Positions 1 through 11,938 of a stretch of DNA of 64,000 bases are shown here, in pieces. The stretch is taken from positions 42,258,665-42,322,664 of the forward strand of contig CM029653.1 of NCBI GenBank assembly GCA_017311315.1, in the 5' to 3' direction. Position 1 is the first letter of the stretch; the number at the start of each line of letters is the position of its first letter. The notes under the pieces were generated by a model. It ran no database searches and was not told the DNA's origin. It saw nothing but the letters and a program-made list of their open reading frames with translations. Position numbers and translations under genes: made by a program. Source of the DNA: Dendrocalamus latiflorus (taxonomy: Eukaryota; Streptophyta; Magnoliopsida; Poales; Poaceae).

Positions 1-345
1 CTGCTACAATTTACAAATTTGTATGGATGGGATCATGCAGAAGCTTTATATGGCTGCGATCATTGTGGCTTCGCTACAGTGCTGGAGGCTTATTTGACAC
101 TATTCATAAGTTTCGTCTTTTTCTGAATTTTTGGCTTTTTGTTGAGCTTTTTTGCCGGTTCTTTTTTTCCCCGTATTTGTTTGTATTATACGTAATGGGC
201 TAACATATTTTTTTTATTTTTAAATTTTTTTAAATTTAATTATGCTAAATAAGCCTCTGTCAGCTACCGTGCTTTTTTCAGCCAGCTACAGTGTTTTCAG
301 CCATAAGCCACGAGCTTTTCAGCCGAACCGATCACCCCCTATATC
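1..345 (-). repeat. Dispersed AT-rich TIR element, copy 1 (cut by window start)
   Basis: The segment carries a recognisable dispersed repeat. It has a run of poly-T-rich sequence with the core GCCGGTTC, a stretch reading TTTAAATTTAATTATGCTAAA, and an end rich in CAGCTACAGTG and CAGCC motifs that closes with GCCGAACCGATCACC. The same modules appear in the opposite orientation at 14149-14417 and in this orientation at 30815-31090. It looks like a non-autonomous TIR element. I could not fix its target duplication because one end is near the window edge. No gene is seen here. Confidence 0.5.
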
Positions 346-1526
346 TCTACCAAGATGATAGCACATTTGTACATGCATGTGTTCTCTGCTGTGTCAATTC
401 CTGTATGTTTTGTACCACATAGGTGAGTTGGAGATGAAAAAGGCTTGTACAGTCGTACTACGCAGTAGTTCTTCAGAAAGGCACTCGTATTTTGCTACTG
501 GTATCTTGCGGCAACGAAGAGCTTTCACGTTGCAGCGACATGTGGCAGTGGCCCAAGAAACTAAGAAAGGAAGAGGAAGCAAATCTGAAAGTGCGAATGA
601 GATGCTAGCTACTACTGATTATTGTTATTGCGAGCCTAAATCAGAATCGGTGCAAAGGAAATGCTAAACGCTCCTAGTAGATATATATATAAATCATGTC
701 CTTTTCCAGGGAAGATAAATGGGAATCTGGATCGTGTATCTTATGTACACTCACGGGATTACGTAAAACCTATGAAAAAATTATAAGTTATAAATCATAA
801 ACTATAATCTAAAAAAATAAAGCTGTATATTTACTCACGATTAGAGTCATCTCTTACATATGTATATAAAGTGCTAGCTGCCGTGGGTTTAACCCCGGAG
901 ACGTTCTAGACGTTGGGGCCATCGTATACATCGTCAATTCAAAAATAATTTTGATTTAGATGAAACTACTTTTATCTCTCGCGACTGAGCTATCACAATA
1001 TTGTCCCCCTTTAATTCTCACTTGGTTCGAATTTGGCAAGTGGGTGTATTTGCCAATAGTACGTCAACTGTTAGTAACTGACAAAGTAGTTCTTATCATC
1101 AGTCCCTGTCGAACATTGCACAAAAGCCAAAAAATAATCTACGAATAATTAACGGACACTATCTTGACAGCCATTAACTTCAGTACGCACGAGCCAGAAC
1201 CGGAAACGTAAATCTCTCTCAGAAAGATCCAAAGGGGTCACTGAATTGTTCCTTATCCCATTCCTAGGCCAAAGAGACGAGGCCGAGATCATCCCATCTT
1301 TGCAGTTGCGTGACAAAAACATTATACATATGACTGTTGATGATCACGACCGCTAGGTTTATGTATGGAAAGCGTAGATGAATAAGTATGCTCAAGCCAA
1401 CTCTTGTAATTAACAAAATGTGATCCGATCTAATTCAACTCTTTATTACCTCACGCTCCACAGAAAGTTTTTTTTTTTGGAACAGCTAATACCGACGAGT
1501 TCTAACTACTACCGATGGACTGCTAC
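346..1526. other. Intergenic, no gene recognised
   Basis: AT-rich sequence with only short open frames (up to 96 codons) that show no domain, codon bias or splice context. I see no transposon termini that pair up here. Confidence 0.5.
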
Positions 1527-1535
1527 TTTAGATTC

Positions 1536-2713
1536 GGAATAAGTCTACTTTACTTTCAAACTCTTATGATAATCTAGCTCTCAACCTAGAAGTACAAATC
1601 GGATGTTTTACCTCCCTCAACTACCAATATTGTGTATTTTACCCCATGAAACTGATAGAAGATGGTTTTAGTTAACATGGCATCTACACAGGCAATTTTT
1701 GTTGCCATGGTATCCTGTCACGTGCATATGTATCGCTGAGTCAGCAAAAACATTCTTTTAATTTTTCCCCCTTCTCTTTCTTTTCCTTCTCCTTCCTCAT
1801 TTCTTTTCTTATGCCTTCTCGAGCACCTGCTTCCTCCTCCTGAGCAAGAGTAGTGAGCTCTTCATGGCGCTGGCCAGTGAGAAAGTTGGAGGCCGAGGAC
1901 TATGTCGACAACTTAGTTTCGACCGGATTCACGTCTGCCTCCCTAGATCCACGCCGTCACCTCCAGCTGGGAGCTGGCCGCCACCTCCTCAAGTGATGAG
2001 CAGATCTAGTCGGCAACGATGGTGGTAGAGCTCGTTGTGGCTTAGGATGACGTCAACGGTGGAGCTCGCGGCTGGCAGCAATGCAATAAAATTGGCCAAT
2101 GACAGTGGTGGCGGAGCTCACGGTGGCAGAGGATGACACTAATGCTAGAGCTATGCCTAGGGTGCCTCTCTCTTTCCATGGCTACCCGATGAGAAAGGAA
2201 GAGGGGGCCATGGACGACGTTGGTGGCTCCGCTCTAATCAGATCCGCATCGCCTCCTTCCATGGCTGGGAGCTACGCCATCGCATCCCCTGGCCGCAAGC
2301 TAGCCAAGCCAGACCTCCTCCTCCATCGGGACCTAGGGAATGGTCGGCGGGAGCAATGGGCAGATCTAGGGAAGGAGGCCAGATGGGGGTGGCGACCATG
2401 GCCGCTCAGAGAGAAAATAGAGGAAGAAGATGGTCTATGATAATGACATATGGGCCCACAATTTTTTAAATTTTATTTGTTCATTTTGCTGACTGGACTG
2501 CTTATGTGCAAAAACCCTAAACCGAAAATCAGCTTATGTGTCAAAAACCACTTCCTCATTGGCACCATATCAGCTAAAACCGCATTCAATCGGCTTCAAG
2601 GGAGTAATATATCCAATATTATGACATGATGGTTGTAAAACATCTGATCTTATACTTTGAGGTTGAAACTTAGACTTTCACAAGAATTCAGGAGGGTAAA
2701 GTAGACTTATCCC
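1536..2713. mobile_element. Mutator-like (MULE) non-autonomous element with GC-rich interior
   Basis: The left end begins GGAATAAGTCTACTTTAC and the right end, read on the other strand, begins GGGATAAGTCTACTTTACCC; similarity continues for about 40 bp. The flanks carry a 9-bp duplication with one mismatch: TTTAGATTC at 1527-1535 and TTTAGGTTC at 2714-2722. Long inverted termini plus a 9-bp duplication are the Mutator signature. The interior (about 1800-2440) is much more GC-rich than the ends and holds a 113-codon open frame on the plus strand, as in Pack-MULEs that carry host gene pieces, but I cannot name a donor gene. No transposase is visible. Confidence 0.75.
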
Positions 2714-2901
2714 TTTAGGTTCTCATTGTGTACTAGTAAGTGGCAACAAGTGAATAATACGTAGTATATTAGCATCTTGTTAGTGAAACAATGAAATATA
2801 TATGAACGCAAGGTGTATCGGCCCTATCTGGAGGTATTGGCAATATTCTGAACTTTAGTGTTTCTTTTTCGAGTTTGGTAAAGCTATCTACATAATAGTA
2901 A

Positions 2902-3980
2902 GGAATAAGTCTCCTTTACCGTATTGAACTCTTGTGATAGTCTGAAAATCAATCTTAAACTACAAAACCAGATATTCAACACCTCTTAACTGTCAATACT
3001 ATTCACTTTACCCCCTTAAGACCAAAATCATCTTGATTTTGGTGACGCGACATCTACGTGGACAAGTTTTTTATCATGGCATCCCTACATGTGCACATGT
3101 ACAACTAAGTTGGCAAAAAAACTTTCATTTTTCTGTCTTTTTCTTCTCCTTGTTTCTTTTATTTTTCCTCCTGGAGCACCTCCTTCCTCCTATAGATCAC
3201 CGACAATGAACCCTCCTCCTTGGCCCTAAGTCGTGCTGCCCACCTCCCCTAGTTGCAAGCGGCACCACTACATCCTCCGACTGCGATCTCTTCCTGTGAG
3301 CCACATCGAAGGATCCAAGCTCGGAGCGCATGAGGAAGAACAAGCGCAGTCGGAGTTGAGGGAGCCAGCTTCCCCACCTCTCCATGATGATCGTCGAGAG
3401 TCACGCCTAGATTTAGGCCATCGCCGTGGGGGATTGAAGCAAGGCCACAACATCAACCTTAGTGGTAATGGATCTAGGCCACTGGATATGGAGCAAGCAA
3501 CAGCAGTAGGAGGGGATGGTGATGAAGGCAATGAACAGGAGGGATGGGTAGAGAGGGTCCTAGCTGAAGGCGAGGAAGAACCCGAAGAAACCACAACATG
3601 GCTTGTGCAAGAAGCTTCTTCTCTTCCTCACCAAGGTGTGCCGCCACAAATTGCGAGTTCCACCACCGGCGTCATCCTCAACATCTGTGAGCTCCACCAC
3701 CACTATCTAGATCTGGTGCACCGCATCAACTAGATGGTGGTGGCTCGGTTGGCCTAACGACAGAGTCTATTGAGGCGGTGGCAATGAAAATGCAAAGAGA
3801 GGAGGGAGAGAAGAATAGAGTGAAATTGATCATAGAACATGATATATGGGGCCTACATTATATTTTTTCCCCAGATAATTGTGATTGTGTGTCATGTCAT
3901 CCGAAAACCAAGCCACATGTCAAAACCATTGCCACTTTGACACCATGTCAGAGCACAATCGGCTTCGAAAAGTATCAATA
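2902..3980. mobile_element. Second, 3'-truncated copy of the same MULE family
   Basis: It starts GGAATAAGTCTCCTTTACCG and follows the copy at 1536-2713 through several blocks: the CATGGCATC block, the GAGCACCTCCTTCCTCCT block, and the region ending in CAATCGGCTTCGA. The matching right terminus is missing, so this copy is truncated near 3980. Its GC-rich middle (3180-3770) differs from that of copy 1 and has a 166-codon open frame without recognisable domains. Confidence 0.6.
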
Positions 3981-6060
3981 AGTTTTAACTAGTTTCAACT
4001 AAAAAGTTCTAAGAAGTAGCACAAATTTCGTCGAGCCTTGATAAGCTCACCGTGGCCATGACAGTGGCGGAAGCGGCGATGCTTGTGCCCATGTTGACTA
4101 GCACCACAAGGGCGGGACATAGAGAGGAGGGTGATGGAGGCAGTCAAAATTATCAGAGGCATGCGGCGACCCTCGCTATTGCGAATGGTGTAGGTGCCCG
4201 TGTCATCGTTTCTCTCCAATCAAGCCCCTCTCTGGCTGCCGCTTCACCCTGCCCCTCATCGGGCGCGCTGCCATGCTCCCACTAGTTGTCACCCTCTCTG
4301 GCCATGCGCCTCTCCAGTCACCGTTCCGCCCTGCCCCTCTCTGGCCATGACGCTAGATCTGACACAATCTAACTGCACCGCTGTGTTTCCCCTAACTGCC
4401 CGCACCTTGTAAGTTGCCGCTTGACCCTTGCCGCCAGTCACAAAGTGCCACCATGACTTCCTCCCCGTCTGCTTTAGCTCGCCCCGCACGTCGACTCCCC
4501 GGTGACGAAGTGCAGAGAGAGAGATGGAGGAGATAAAGTTCTCAGTGCTTGGATAAGGTAGGTGTTAAGTGGTTAGGAGAACTAGATAGAGGAGTGGCGA
4601 TGTCCATATCGAATGGTGGAGACATATCCCATCGGGATGTAAATCGACAGGATAGCATTTTCTAGCTTTTCCCTTTTGAAAAAGAGTAACTAGTGGAGAA
4701 AGAATAAGGTCATACAACTATATGACCCATGCATGATAAAGTAGTTATGTTTCAGAGAAGCCCAATAACTTATTATGCTCAATGATTTTCGTCCATCAAA
4801 ACTCATACTTCAATTACATTCACCGAGTTATATTTTCCTTCATTCTTCTGTTGTCATTTATAATATTTATGATGTCTTAAAAATCTAAACAGCCTATAAG
4901 ATACGTAAATATATTCTCAAGTATTTAAATTATATTATTTGATACTACAAACTTTAAAACAAATGTAGCCATCCAAATAGGCAGGTCATCATGCTAGTTT
5001 TAACAAAAAAATGGAAAGTTGCGCAGCTTGTACCTTTTACAAAACAAGAAGCTGAAGCTGATATATACGAGTAGAGAAAGACATAGCCATAGATGGTGCT
5101 TAATGAATCCAAAGAAACAAATGTTCTCCTTAAAGCAAATCTAAATTATAACATCAACAGAATTGCATGCACAAAAGAGACTGGATGCTTATTGTTTGAA
5201 ACTGATCAATACCAGATACGCTGAAGATCAAATAGTACTATGTGGTAGCTTCTGAATCTCCCTAAATGCTGTGTCATACATAAATGAGATGCAAGATAGA
5301 GCGTGCATGAGTGATGCAATCATAGTACCATGTATGAGGATATAATATTTGCTTAAGTTCCTCATCATTTCTTGTGGGACAAACAACTGGTTGCACAAGG
5401 ATATCACGAAAAAAAATGTTACAAATGAAATTGGTACACAATTTAGAGGTAGTCTCAGTTATATTAAATGAAGAAGCAACTCAAGCAAGATAAGTCTTTG
5501 AGTAATATATGTTGTTTACCAAAACCGTTTAGAGTCTTTCAAGGGATAAGCTTTGAAGTTAGGGGTACATTACTAGTCATGGGAATTGAAGCAAGAGGAA
5601 CACAGCACGATGGCATGCAACTTCATTTATATAAGCTGACACCATCTTGCTGAATCTTAAACAATACCTCACGACCACGCACCCCTAGTGCAGTGAGTTT
5701 TAGACACAGAAAGTTCCTAGACAGCTGCAGTCTACAGACTGAATAATTTGCTACAATTCCAAAGCTAATTCTACACCTATTCCAGAATGAAAATTCAAAT
5801 ACTCCAATTTGAAGAGAATGAATTGTGATGTGCCGTGATGGGCAACGATAGATGTCGCTTACTGACTGCTGGAAATAATAAACCGATGGAGAATGTGTGT
5901 GTCATGAACTCTTTGCAATCGCCAAACATGGAAACATTGAAAACGCTAATGAAGGACGAGCACATAACAATACTTTTTCACAACTTCCAATCATCTCACC
6001 ATTTGATCTTCCCGCCACCTCGCAGGATCTCTCTTCCACTCTTCCTCGAGCATATGATGA
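3981..6060. other. Intergenic; GC-rich patch then AT-rich unique-looking DNA
   Basis: Positions 4030-4500 are GC-rich and resemble the MULE interiors just upstream in composition, but I find no termini for them. From 4650 to 6060 the sequence is AT-rich with only short open frames. No gene recognised. Confidence 0.4.
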
Positions 6061-6071
6061 CCAGAAGAAAA

Positions 6072-6103
6072 TCTCTCTCTCTCTCTCTCTCCCTCTCTCT
6101 CTC
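6072..6103. repeat. (CT)n microsatellite
   Basis: About 32 bp of CT dinucleotides with one CCC interruption. Confidence 0.95.
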
Positions 6104-6844
6104 AACAAGCTCAACACAGCAATTATTCAGACCAAATTCCCAACTAAGTAGCTATGGCTAGGTTGTTCGCTAGGGCTCATCTTTTGAAGAGCAAAGCTAA
6201 AGCAAAGGTGTGACACCTTACGGAAGAGGCTTATAGAAGCTAGTATAAGTATTGAGAGCGAAGGCAAAGGAGAAACCTTAACTACTTGGTACTATAAAAG
6301 ACAGCACCAGGGAACAGCATCATCACCACCATTGAACAGCAAGCAAGAAAGAATTGCAAGGAGTTGGAAGAGAGAGAGGAGTATCAATCAAGCCACTCTC
6401 CCCAGGCACCAAACTAACTGTCAGATTTTTAATTTTTAATCATTGCTCACTAGCTAGTCCCGGCAGCTTTAGGCTATGTTCTTTTAGGTTTTTGGAAGTG
6501 ACTTTCTGAATTCAAAACGAATTCAAAACCATGTACTGTTATTCATGTCATCTCCGTCATTCACTGCTATTTTAAAAAAACATACATAAAAATCATCAGC
6601 AGCAACAAACAAAAAGTATTAACCGAAGTTCAAAAAACGTGGCCTTGTACCAGCCTGCCCTGATGGCTAGTGCTACGCCTAAAGAAACAGTGAGGTGAGA
6701 ACCGCACATCATATCAATTTATGCATCGATGAGATCGGAGAACCTAAGAATTTAGAGATAAAACAAAGCGATGGAAGAAGACATGGATCGTGTGATCGAC
6801 TACGGAGTGACATGGACATATGAAGCGACGAGGTGTCCATTTGA

Positions 6845-7866
6845 TCACCTCGGGTGGCCGTGGAAGAAAGGCGCGCCGCCGAAAGCGCCGAACGGGCCGG
6901 GCGTCGGGTACGGGTCCACCACGACAGCCGATGACGACACGGTGCCCGCGACGTTGCCGCCTTCGCCGCTCGCTGCGGCCGTGCTCGGGGAGGACCTCTC
7001 GCCGGCGTACTGGCGGAGGCCGCCGGCGAGCGAGGGGTCCTGGCCGACGTCGTGCAGGATGCCCTTGAAGACGTGGCCACCGATGCTGACCGATGTCTGG
7101 TACGCCACCTCGGCGTCGGTCTCGTCCACCGGGCCCAGCCGCACGCAGCGGAACACCGCCTCCGAGCTCACCTCCCGCGGGAACCTCTCGACCGCCATCA
7201 TCTGCTGCTGCTCCCCTGATCAATCAAACACGGGCGCACGATGTGGAGTATTTGTAGCTAAGCTTAGTAAGAAGCAAAACTGATGAACTAGTTCTCTCTC
7301 GCTCATGGGTTGTACACAAAAGCAAGGTAGTGAACTGCAGTGTTACCTGAGGAAGTGGTGGTCGGGGTGGTGGAGGAGGGCTGGGCTGCATCGCGCGGGC
7401 GCTTGGATGACTCGCCTGCGGCGGCGAGCTGCTGCTGTCTCTCGCGGCGCTTGGAGGCAGCGACCCAGGTGGACTTGACGTGGGTGGGGCAGTCGTAGCC
7501 GCGGCTCTTGCAGCAGGTGCGGCAGCGCGAGTGGGCGCAGTCCTTCTTGGCCTGGTTGCCGCAGTCCTGGCAGCTGATGGTGCCGGCACCGGCGCCGGAG
7601 CCCCTCGCTCCGCGCGACGACGACCCGGAGACCGCGGGGTCATCGGCGAAGCGGATGATGTTGGGGGCGTAGAACGGGTGCTCCTGCTGCTGCTGCCATA
7701 GCTGGAAACAGCCGCGGGACGTGGCGGTGGCGGTGTAAAGGAAGGCTGCAGCGGAGGAGTCGGAGGGGTTGACGGGGTCGTCGCGGCCGCCGCGGCTATG
7801 ACCTCCTCCGCCTAGAGGGAAGCCCGCCATGCTCCCAGATCCATAGATCGCAGCTGTACCGGCCAA
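6845..7866 (-). CDS. SHI/STYLISH (SRS) family zinc-finger transcription factor
   Basis: Two exons on the minus strand: 7866-7347 and 7215-6845, with GT and AG at the intron ends. They join in frame to 296 residues. The RING-like zinc finger at residues 99-126 has the family spacing C-x2-C-x7-C-x4-C-x2-CC-x6-C (CQDCGNQAKKDC then CRTCCKSRGYDC), followed by a basic RRERQQQ stretch. Exon 2 holds the second family hallmark, the IXGH domain, with IGGH at about residues 218-221 followed by VFKGILHDVG. SRS proteins are plant-specific nuclear activators, known to drive auxin-biosynthesis (YUCCA) genes in gynoecium, stamen and root development. The N-terminus is Gly/Ser/Ala-rich. A second Met at residue 13 (MAGFPLGGGG) resembles the usual family start, so the first 12 residues are uncertain. 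High GC and intron position fit grass SRS genes. It appears intact. Confidence 0.95.
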
Positions 7867-8320
7867 TCGGTCTCTACAGCCGAACCTGAGCGACAGCCGG
7901 CGTCATGTCTCGAACTTTTGAGCCTTTTCCGCGGCCTGCGTAGCTGCGCGTCTCGGCTCGGCACGGCAGCTCACAAAAGCTACCGGTAGCGTAGTAGAAG
8001 CTCGTGCTGTGTCCGCGGCGCTGTGCGAGCGTGTGCGCGTGCAATCGTGGTGGGGTAAATTTTTGGCTTGTCTGCGCTGCGCGTATGGTGGGGAGGGAGG
8101 ACGACGGAGCGGAGGCAGCTTTTTTGGGTGGCGAGTGATGAAGGCCTGAAGGTGCAGGAAGGGGAGATGAAGTTAAGGGAGGAGGAGGAGGAGGAGGAGG
8201 AGGCGACAGAGAGGGCCTGCCACGCCGCCAACGAGCCTGCACGCTCCCAAACTCCCCATTTATCCACCTCCCCGCCGCCCCCCCGGCGGGATCTTTCTTT
8301 GCACACAAAAACACGTTGCT
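7867..8320 (-). promoter_or_regulatory. Presumed 5' UTR and proximal promoter of the SRS gene
   Basis: GC-rich sequence directly upstream of the SRS start. On the coding strand it has CT/CCT-rich stretches, including a (GGA)n tract on the plus strand at 8178-8204, common in grass leaders. A weak TATA-like GGATAAAT lies at about 8258-8265. The placement is inferred from position, not from transcript evidence. Confidence 0.35.
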
Positions 8321-8807
8321 AGCTAGACCGAGTGAAAAGGATGGAAGAGTGGCGGTGCATCGACCGAGTAAAACACGGTGCCACTGTGCAAGCCTTCAAG
8401 AGGAGTGGAGTGCTGGTACAGGACAATTTTGGAGCTCAGGAAAATCCGCGGAATTTTGGGGGTACAATTATCGGAAATTTGTATAAACGAGTGTTTTGGA
8501 TCTAAGGAATGTTTGATGATGACTATAGTCTTTGTCCACACGTTCTAAAACAAACATCATTTTTGCTATTGCATAGTCGACTGAAATTTTTTTTGTATCT
8601 CGGTCGCTTGAAGTTACACTTTCAATCACTTAAAGTTGTAGTGTACTAATCCCCGTTCTGAAGTTGCACTCTCAGTCATCTAAAGTTACATTATAAAAAA
8701 GTGGCCGAATATAAAGGGGAAAAACAGTAGCATGTGCAATAGTCACTCCCAAAAAATATATACGAAAATGTTTATATACTCCTAGAAGTACGTACTTTCA
8801 CTTCTTA

Positions 8808-9039
8808 GGGCGTCCGCAATGGTAATAGCTAGTATTAGCTATATAGTCAGCTGATGTGGAGGTGAGAGACAAAAGTAAAGACTATTTTATACTGTTGGAC
8901 CCACATGCTCCTCTCTCATGTTCTTGGACTACGTGAAATAGATCAGCTATTTGCTCGTCGCTAGTGACTACTCTCTCTCCTACTTTTTCCTTGCCACATC
9001 AGATCTAGCTAACTAAATAGCCAGCTGTTGGAGACGCCC
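8808..9039. mobile_element. Tourist-like MITE, GGGCGTC family, copy 1
   Basis: A 232-bp element with termini GGGCGTCCGCAATGG and, on the other strand, GGGCGTCTCCAACAG. It is flanked by TTA on both sides (8805-8807 and 9040-9042), the duplication made by PIF/Harbinger-class elements. It has no coding capacity. A second copy of identical length lies at 31101-31332. Confidence 0.92.
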
Positions 9040-9042
9040 TTA

Positions 9043-9576
9043 TATACCGCTTAAATAATGTTGTTATACCTCTTTGTCCTTTTAAGTATACTTCAATGAT
9101 GATTACAAGATGCTCTAAAGTGAGTTCTTTGAAAAAATTCTTCAAAGTCCACTTTTTATAGTATAATTTGTGTCCATACTCCTTAATATATGGAAAAGGA
9201 TATATAACAAAAAAAAACTCTGATGAAATTTTTTTCAACCAAAACGCATTGGAGTATATTAGAATTAGTATTTAAGTATACTGAGAGTGATAAATAAGTA
9301 TAACACGTTCGTTTAAGTGGTATATGAAATGTGGGAGTATATACTCCTAGGAGTACGAAAAAATCTTCCTAATCTTATGATTGAAAATAGAACTGCATTT
9401 TTAAGGATCTATATCTGATTAATCTATATCAATGTTCTAATCTAGCTCCTTCAAAATAAGCAGTATATAAATCTTTCTAGCCCACAAATTTTTATTTTTA
9501 TTTTTTATAGTAAAAGGCTTTCTAGTGCACCAAACAATTAAATAAGGTGCAAATGGCAATATAAATAAGGATTTGT
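9043..9576. other. Intergenic AT-rich DNA
   Basis: Low-GC sequence with short random open frames only. No gene or paired transposon ends seen. Confidence 0.45.
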
Positions 9577-10033
9577 TGTCGGTACGAGATCAGATAGTAA
9601 ACTTAGAAGTACCTTCGGCCGGATGCGAAGACCGCCGAGGATATAGAAGGACTCAAGGAGAAGCACAAGAATGACCAAGTGTATTCAATATAAGTGTGTA
9701 GGGTTACAAATAGCCTCCCCCTCTCCTATTACAAGAAGTCCTATTTATAAAGGGGGAGAGGGAGGTGAGTGAAGTTACAGGTTTGCCCTCGAGGCCTAGC
9801 TCACTCCTATGGGCATTAATGTCATTTGCCTCGCATGGATTCCGCCACATCCAAGACTCTGAGGTCGGTCCAAGGCTGACTTCGGACTCCGTTTGGGGAC
9901 GACCTTGGACCTCGCCGATGTTGATCCTGCAGACCTCACCGATGTTGACTCAACGATTTGGCTCAAGGTATATCTTCCTACAAGCGCCACCGCTCCGAAA
10001 TGGTCATGGGCCTAAGGTAGTGCGGGGACCTTC
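9577..10033 (-). repeat. LTR (left copy)
   Basis: Direct repeat partner of 11402-11931. It is the 3' LTR if the element is read on the minus strand. Confidence 0.6.
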
Positions 10034-11401
10034 CCCAAATAATAGCCCTTTGTTGATCCAAACAGTCGATAACCGCTCGCTCGAGCCTTCGCACTGACTC
10101 GCAAGATGGGTTTGCCCATTGTCATGGGCCAACAACTCCCGACAACCTATGTGAGACCATGGAACATCAAGATACTTGAGTCTTGGAATGGCCCCTAGTG
10201 GAAGATCACTAGCCGCTCAACCATCGAGACGAGGCTAGGCTCGTGGATGCAACGAGCACAGTTGTAAGCTTTCCTTTGTGGAAGAGGTGAGCTTCATCCC
10301 CGGCTTGACAACGATCGGACCTAGGAGCGGCACGCATCACGAGGAGCCACCATGCGACACTTCATCCTTGGGTTATTATGCTCATGGGCCATATGAGCAT
10401 TGCACGATGGACTACAAGGGGCACGGTCTATTGGGTTGGTCTTCACTTCGGCTAGGTGGACCAGTCCATTATGGACTACACTCGGCGAGGGTGGACTCAG
10501 CCCATGGTATCCTCCATTCGACTGGGTGGACCTGGTCCACCATGGAATAGACTGGCGCTTTAAATACTCTTTCCAACTGACCGTCCCTCGGTGTCTTCAC
10601 TTCACACAGCCTCATCCCACGACTGCTCTAATCTCATCACCCATCCCTCCAGTCTCTGCTCACCTCCCCCTCAGTCCACGCGCATGTCCTGGGTTCAGAG
10701 CCCTCCCACATCGCTTGTCCATCGAGCCCCTTCATGCCACGTGGCCTTGGACTGCCCAACAGAGGACCTCCTCCGAGCTGCCATCGAGCCCCTACATCAA
10801 GCTTCCCCTACTCCAGAGCCGCCTCGCACCCTGAGCTCCTCTACCTCGTGTCACCCTTTGTTCTCCTCCCTTGCTTGGGCCAGATTCACTCCCCGAGCTG
10901 GGGTAGCGCCAAGACCAGCCTTGGTCCCGCACCGATGCCTCACCTTGGTCGTCCATGCTCCTACACTAGAGCTTTGCCTAGACCACCTCGCTCCCAAACT
11001 GGCGCCTCGCACAGATCATCCTTACTCTCGAACCGTGACCATGCCCAGACCGGCTGCACCCTCGGACTACGCTTGAAGTTCCCCTGCTTGGAGGGCCTCA
11101 GTCGCAAACACAGAGCCTCGATATGCGACTCCTTTAGCTGCCTCTGGGGGTCTTCTAACTCACGTTCCACCTCCTTACAAATGTTTGAGCGGTCGGCCTC
11201 CTGAGAGGCTACAGTCTCACCGGTGACCTGACCCTTCGTGGAGAGGTCTGGCTACGCCTCCAACCCCAGGGCTGCACGAGCTGTGATCTGGCTTGACTTC
11301 GGCCTCAAAGGGAGGTTCGTACCTCTCACCTTAGTGACCTTCTGTGCCTTCCCCTTCTTAGACAGCATGGCTTCTTGCTTGAGTCCACAAAGACAACATC
11401 A

Positions 11402-11931
11402 ACTATCATTGGTATGAGACTAGACAGTAAACTTAGTAGCACCCCCAATCAGATGCAGAGACTACCAAGGATGTAAAGGTACTCAAGGAGAAGCACAAGA
11501 ATAGTGTATTCAATATGAGTGTCTAGGGTTACAGATGGCTTCCCCTCTCCCATTACAAAATGTCCTATTTATAGAGGGGAGAGGGAGTGATTGATGTTAT
11601 AAGTTTGCCCTCGAGGCCTAGCTCACTCCTAGGGGTATCGACATTATTTGCCTCGCATGTGTCCCACCACGTCCAAGACTCTGGGGTTAATTCATGGCTG
11701 ACTTTAGACTCCATCTGGGGTTGGCCCTGGACCTCCTCCGAGGGTGGCACCGAACCTTCCTTGGGGTTGGCCTTGGACCTCGCCGTGGTTGGTCTCGTGA
11801 ACCTCACCAAGGTTGGTCTCGTGAACCTCGCCGATGTTGACTCGAGGACATGGTTTGGGGTAGGCCTTCCTACAAGCGCCACTGCTCCGAAGTGGTCATG
11901 GGCCCGAGGTAGCGCGGGGACCTTCCCGAAT
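11402..11931 (-). repeat. LTR (right copy)
   Basis: Direct repeat partner of 9577-10033. It is longer because of an internal extra stretch that repeats GGTTGG and CTCGTGAACCTC motifs around 11720-11830. Confidence 0.6.
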
Positions 11932-11938
11932 AGGACTT

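Larger units (their letters stand above)
9577..11931 (-). mobile_element. LTR retrotransposon with short non-coding interior
   Basis: Two direct repeats, about 9577-10033 and about 11402-11931, share long blocks: a CAAGGAGAAGCACAAGAAT block, the tract around GTTTGCCCTCGAGGCCTAG, and an end with GTCATGGGCC then GGGGACCTTCCC. On the minus strand each contains a TATAAATAGG box (CCTATTTATA on plus), so transcription would run leftwards. The interior is only ~1.4 kb and I see no gag or pol similarity in it, so this would be a non-autonomous element. The repeats have diverged visibly, suggesting an old insertion. I could not place the 5-bp duplication or PBS; boundaries are within about 10 bp. Confidence 0.65.

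Noticed and set aside
2099..3733. Frames of 113 and 166 codons as genes
   Set aside because: They lie in the interiors of MULE copies, have no domains and differ between copies. At best they are captured fragments.
6771..7283. 170-codon plus-strand frame over the SRS gene
   Set aside because: It is an antisense shadow of SRS exon 2 and its intron; the minus-strand frame carries the family domains.
10400..11204. Overlapping Pro/Ser/His-rich frames of 144-161 codons between the two LTRs
   Set aside because: Three phases are open at once and none matches gag, pol or a host protein. This is a composition effect.
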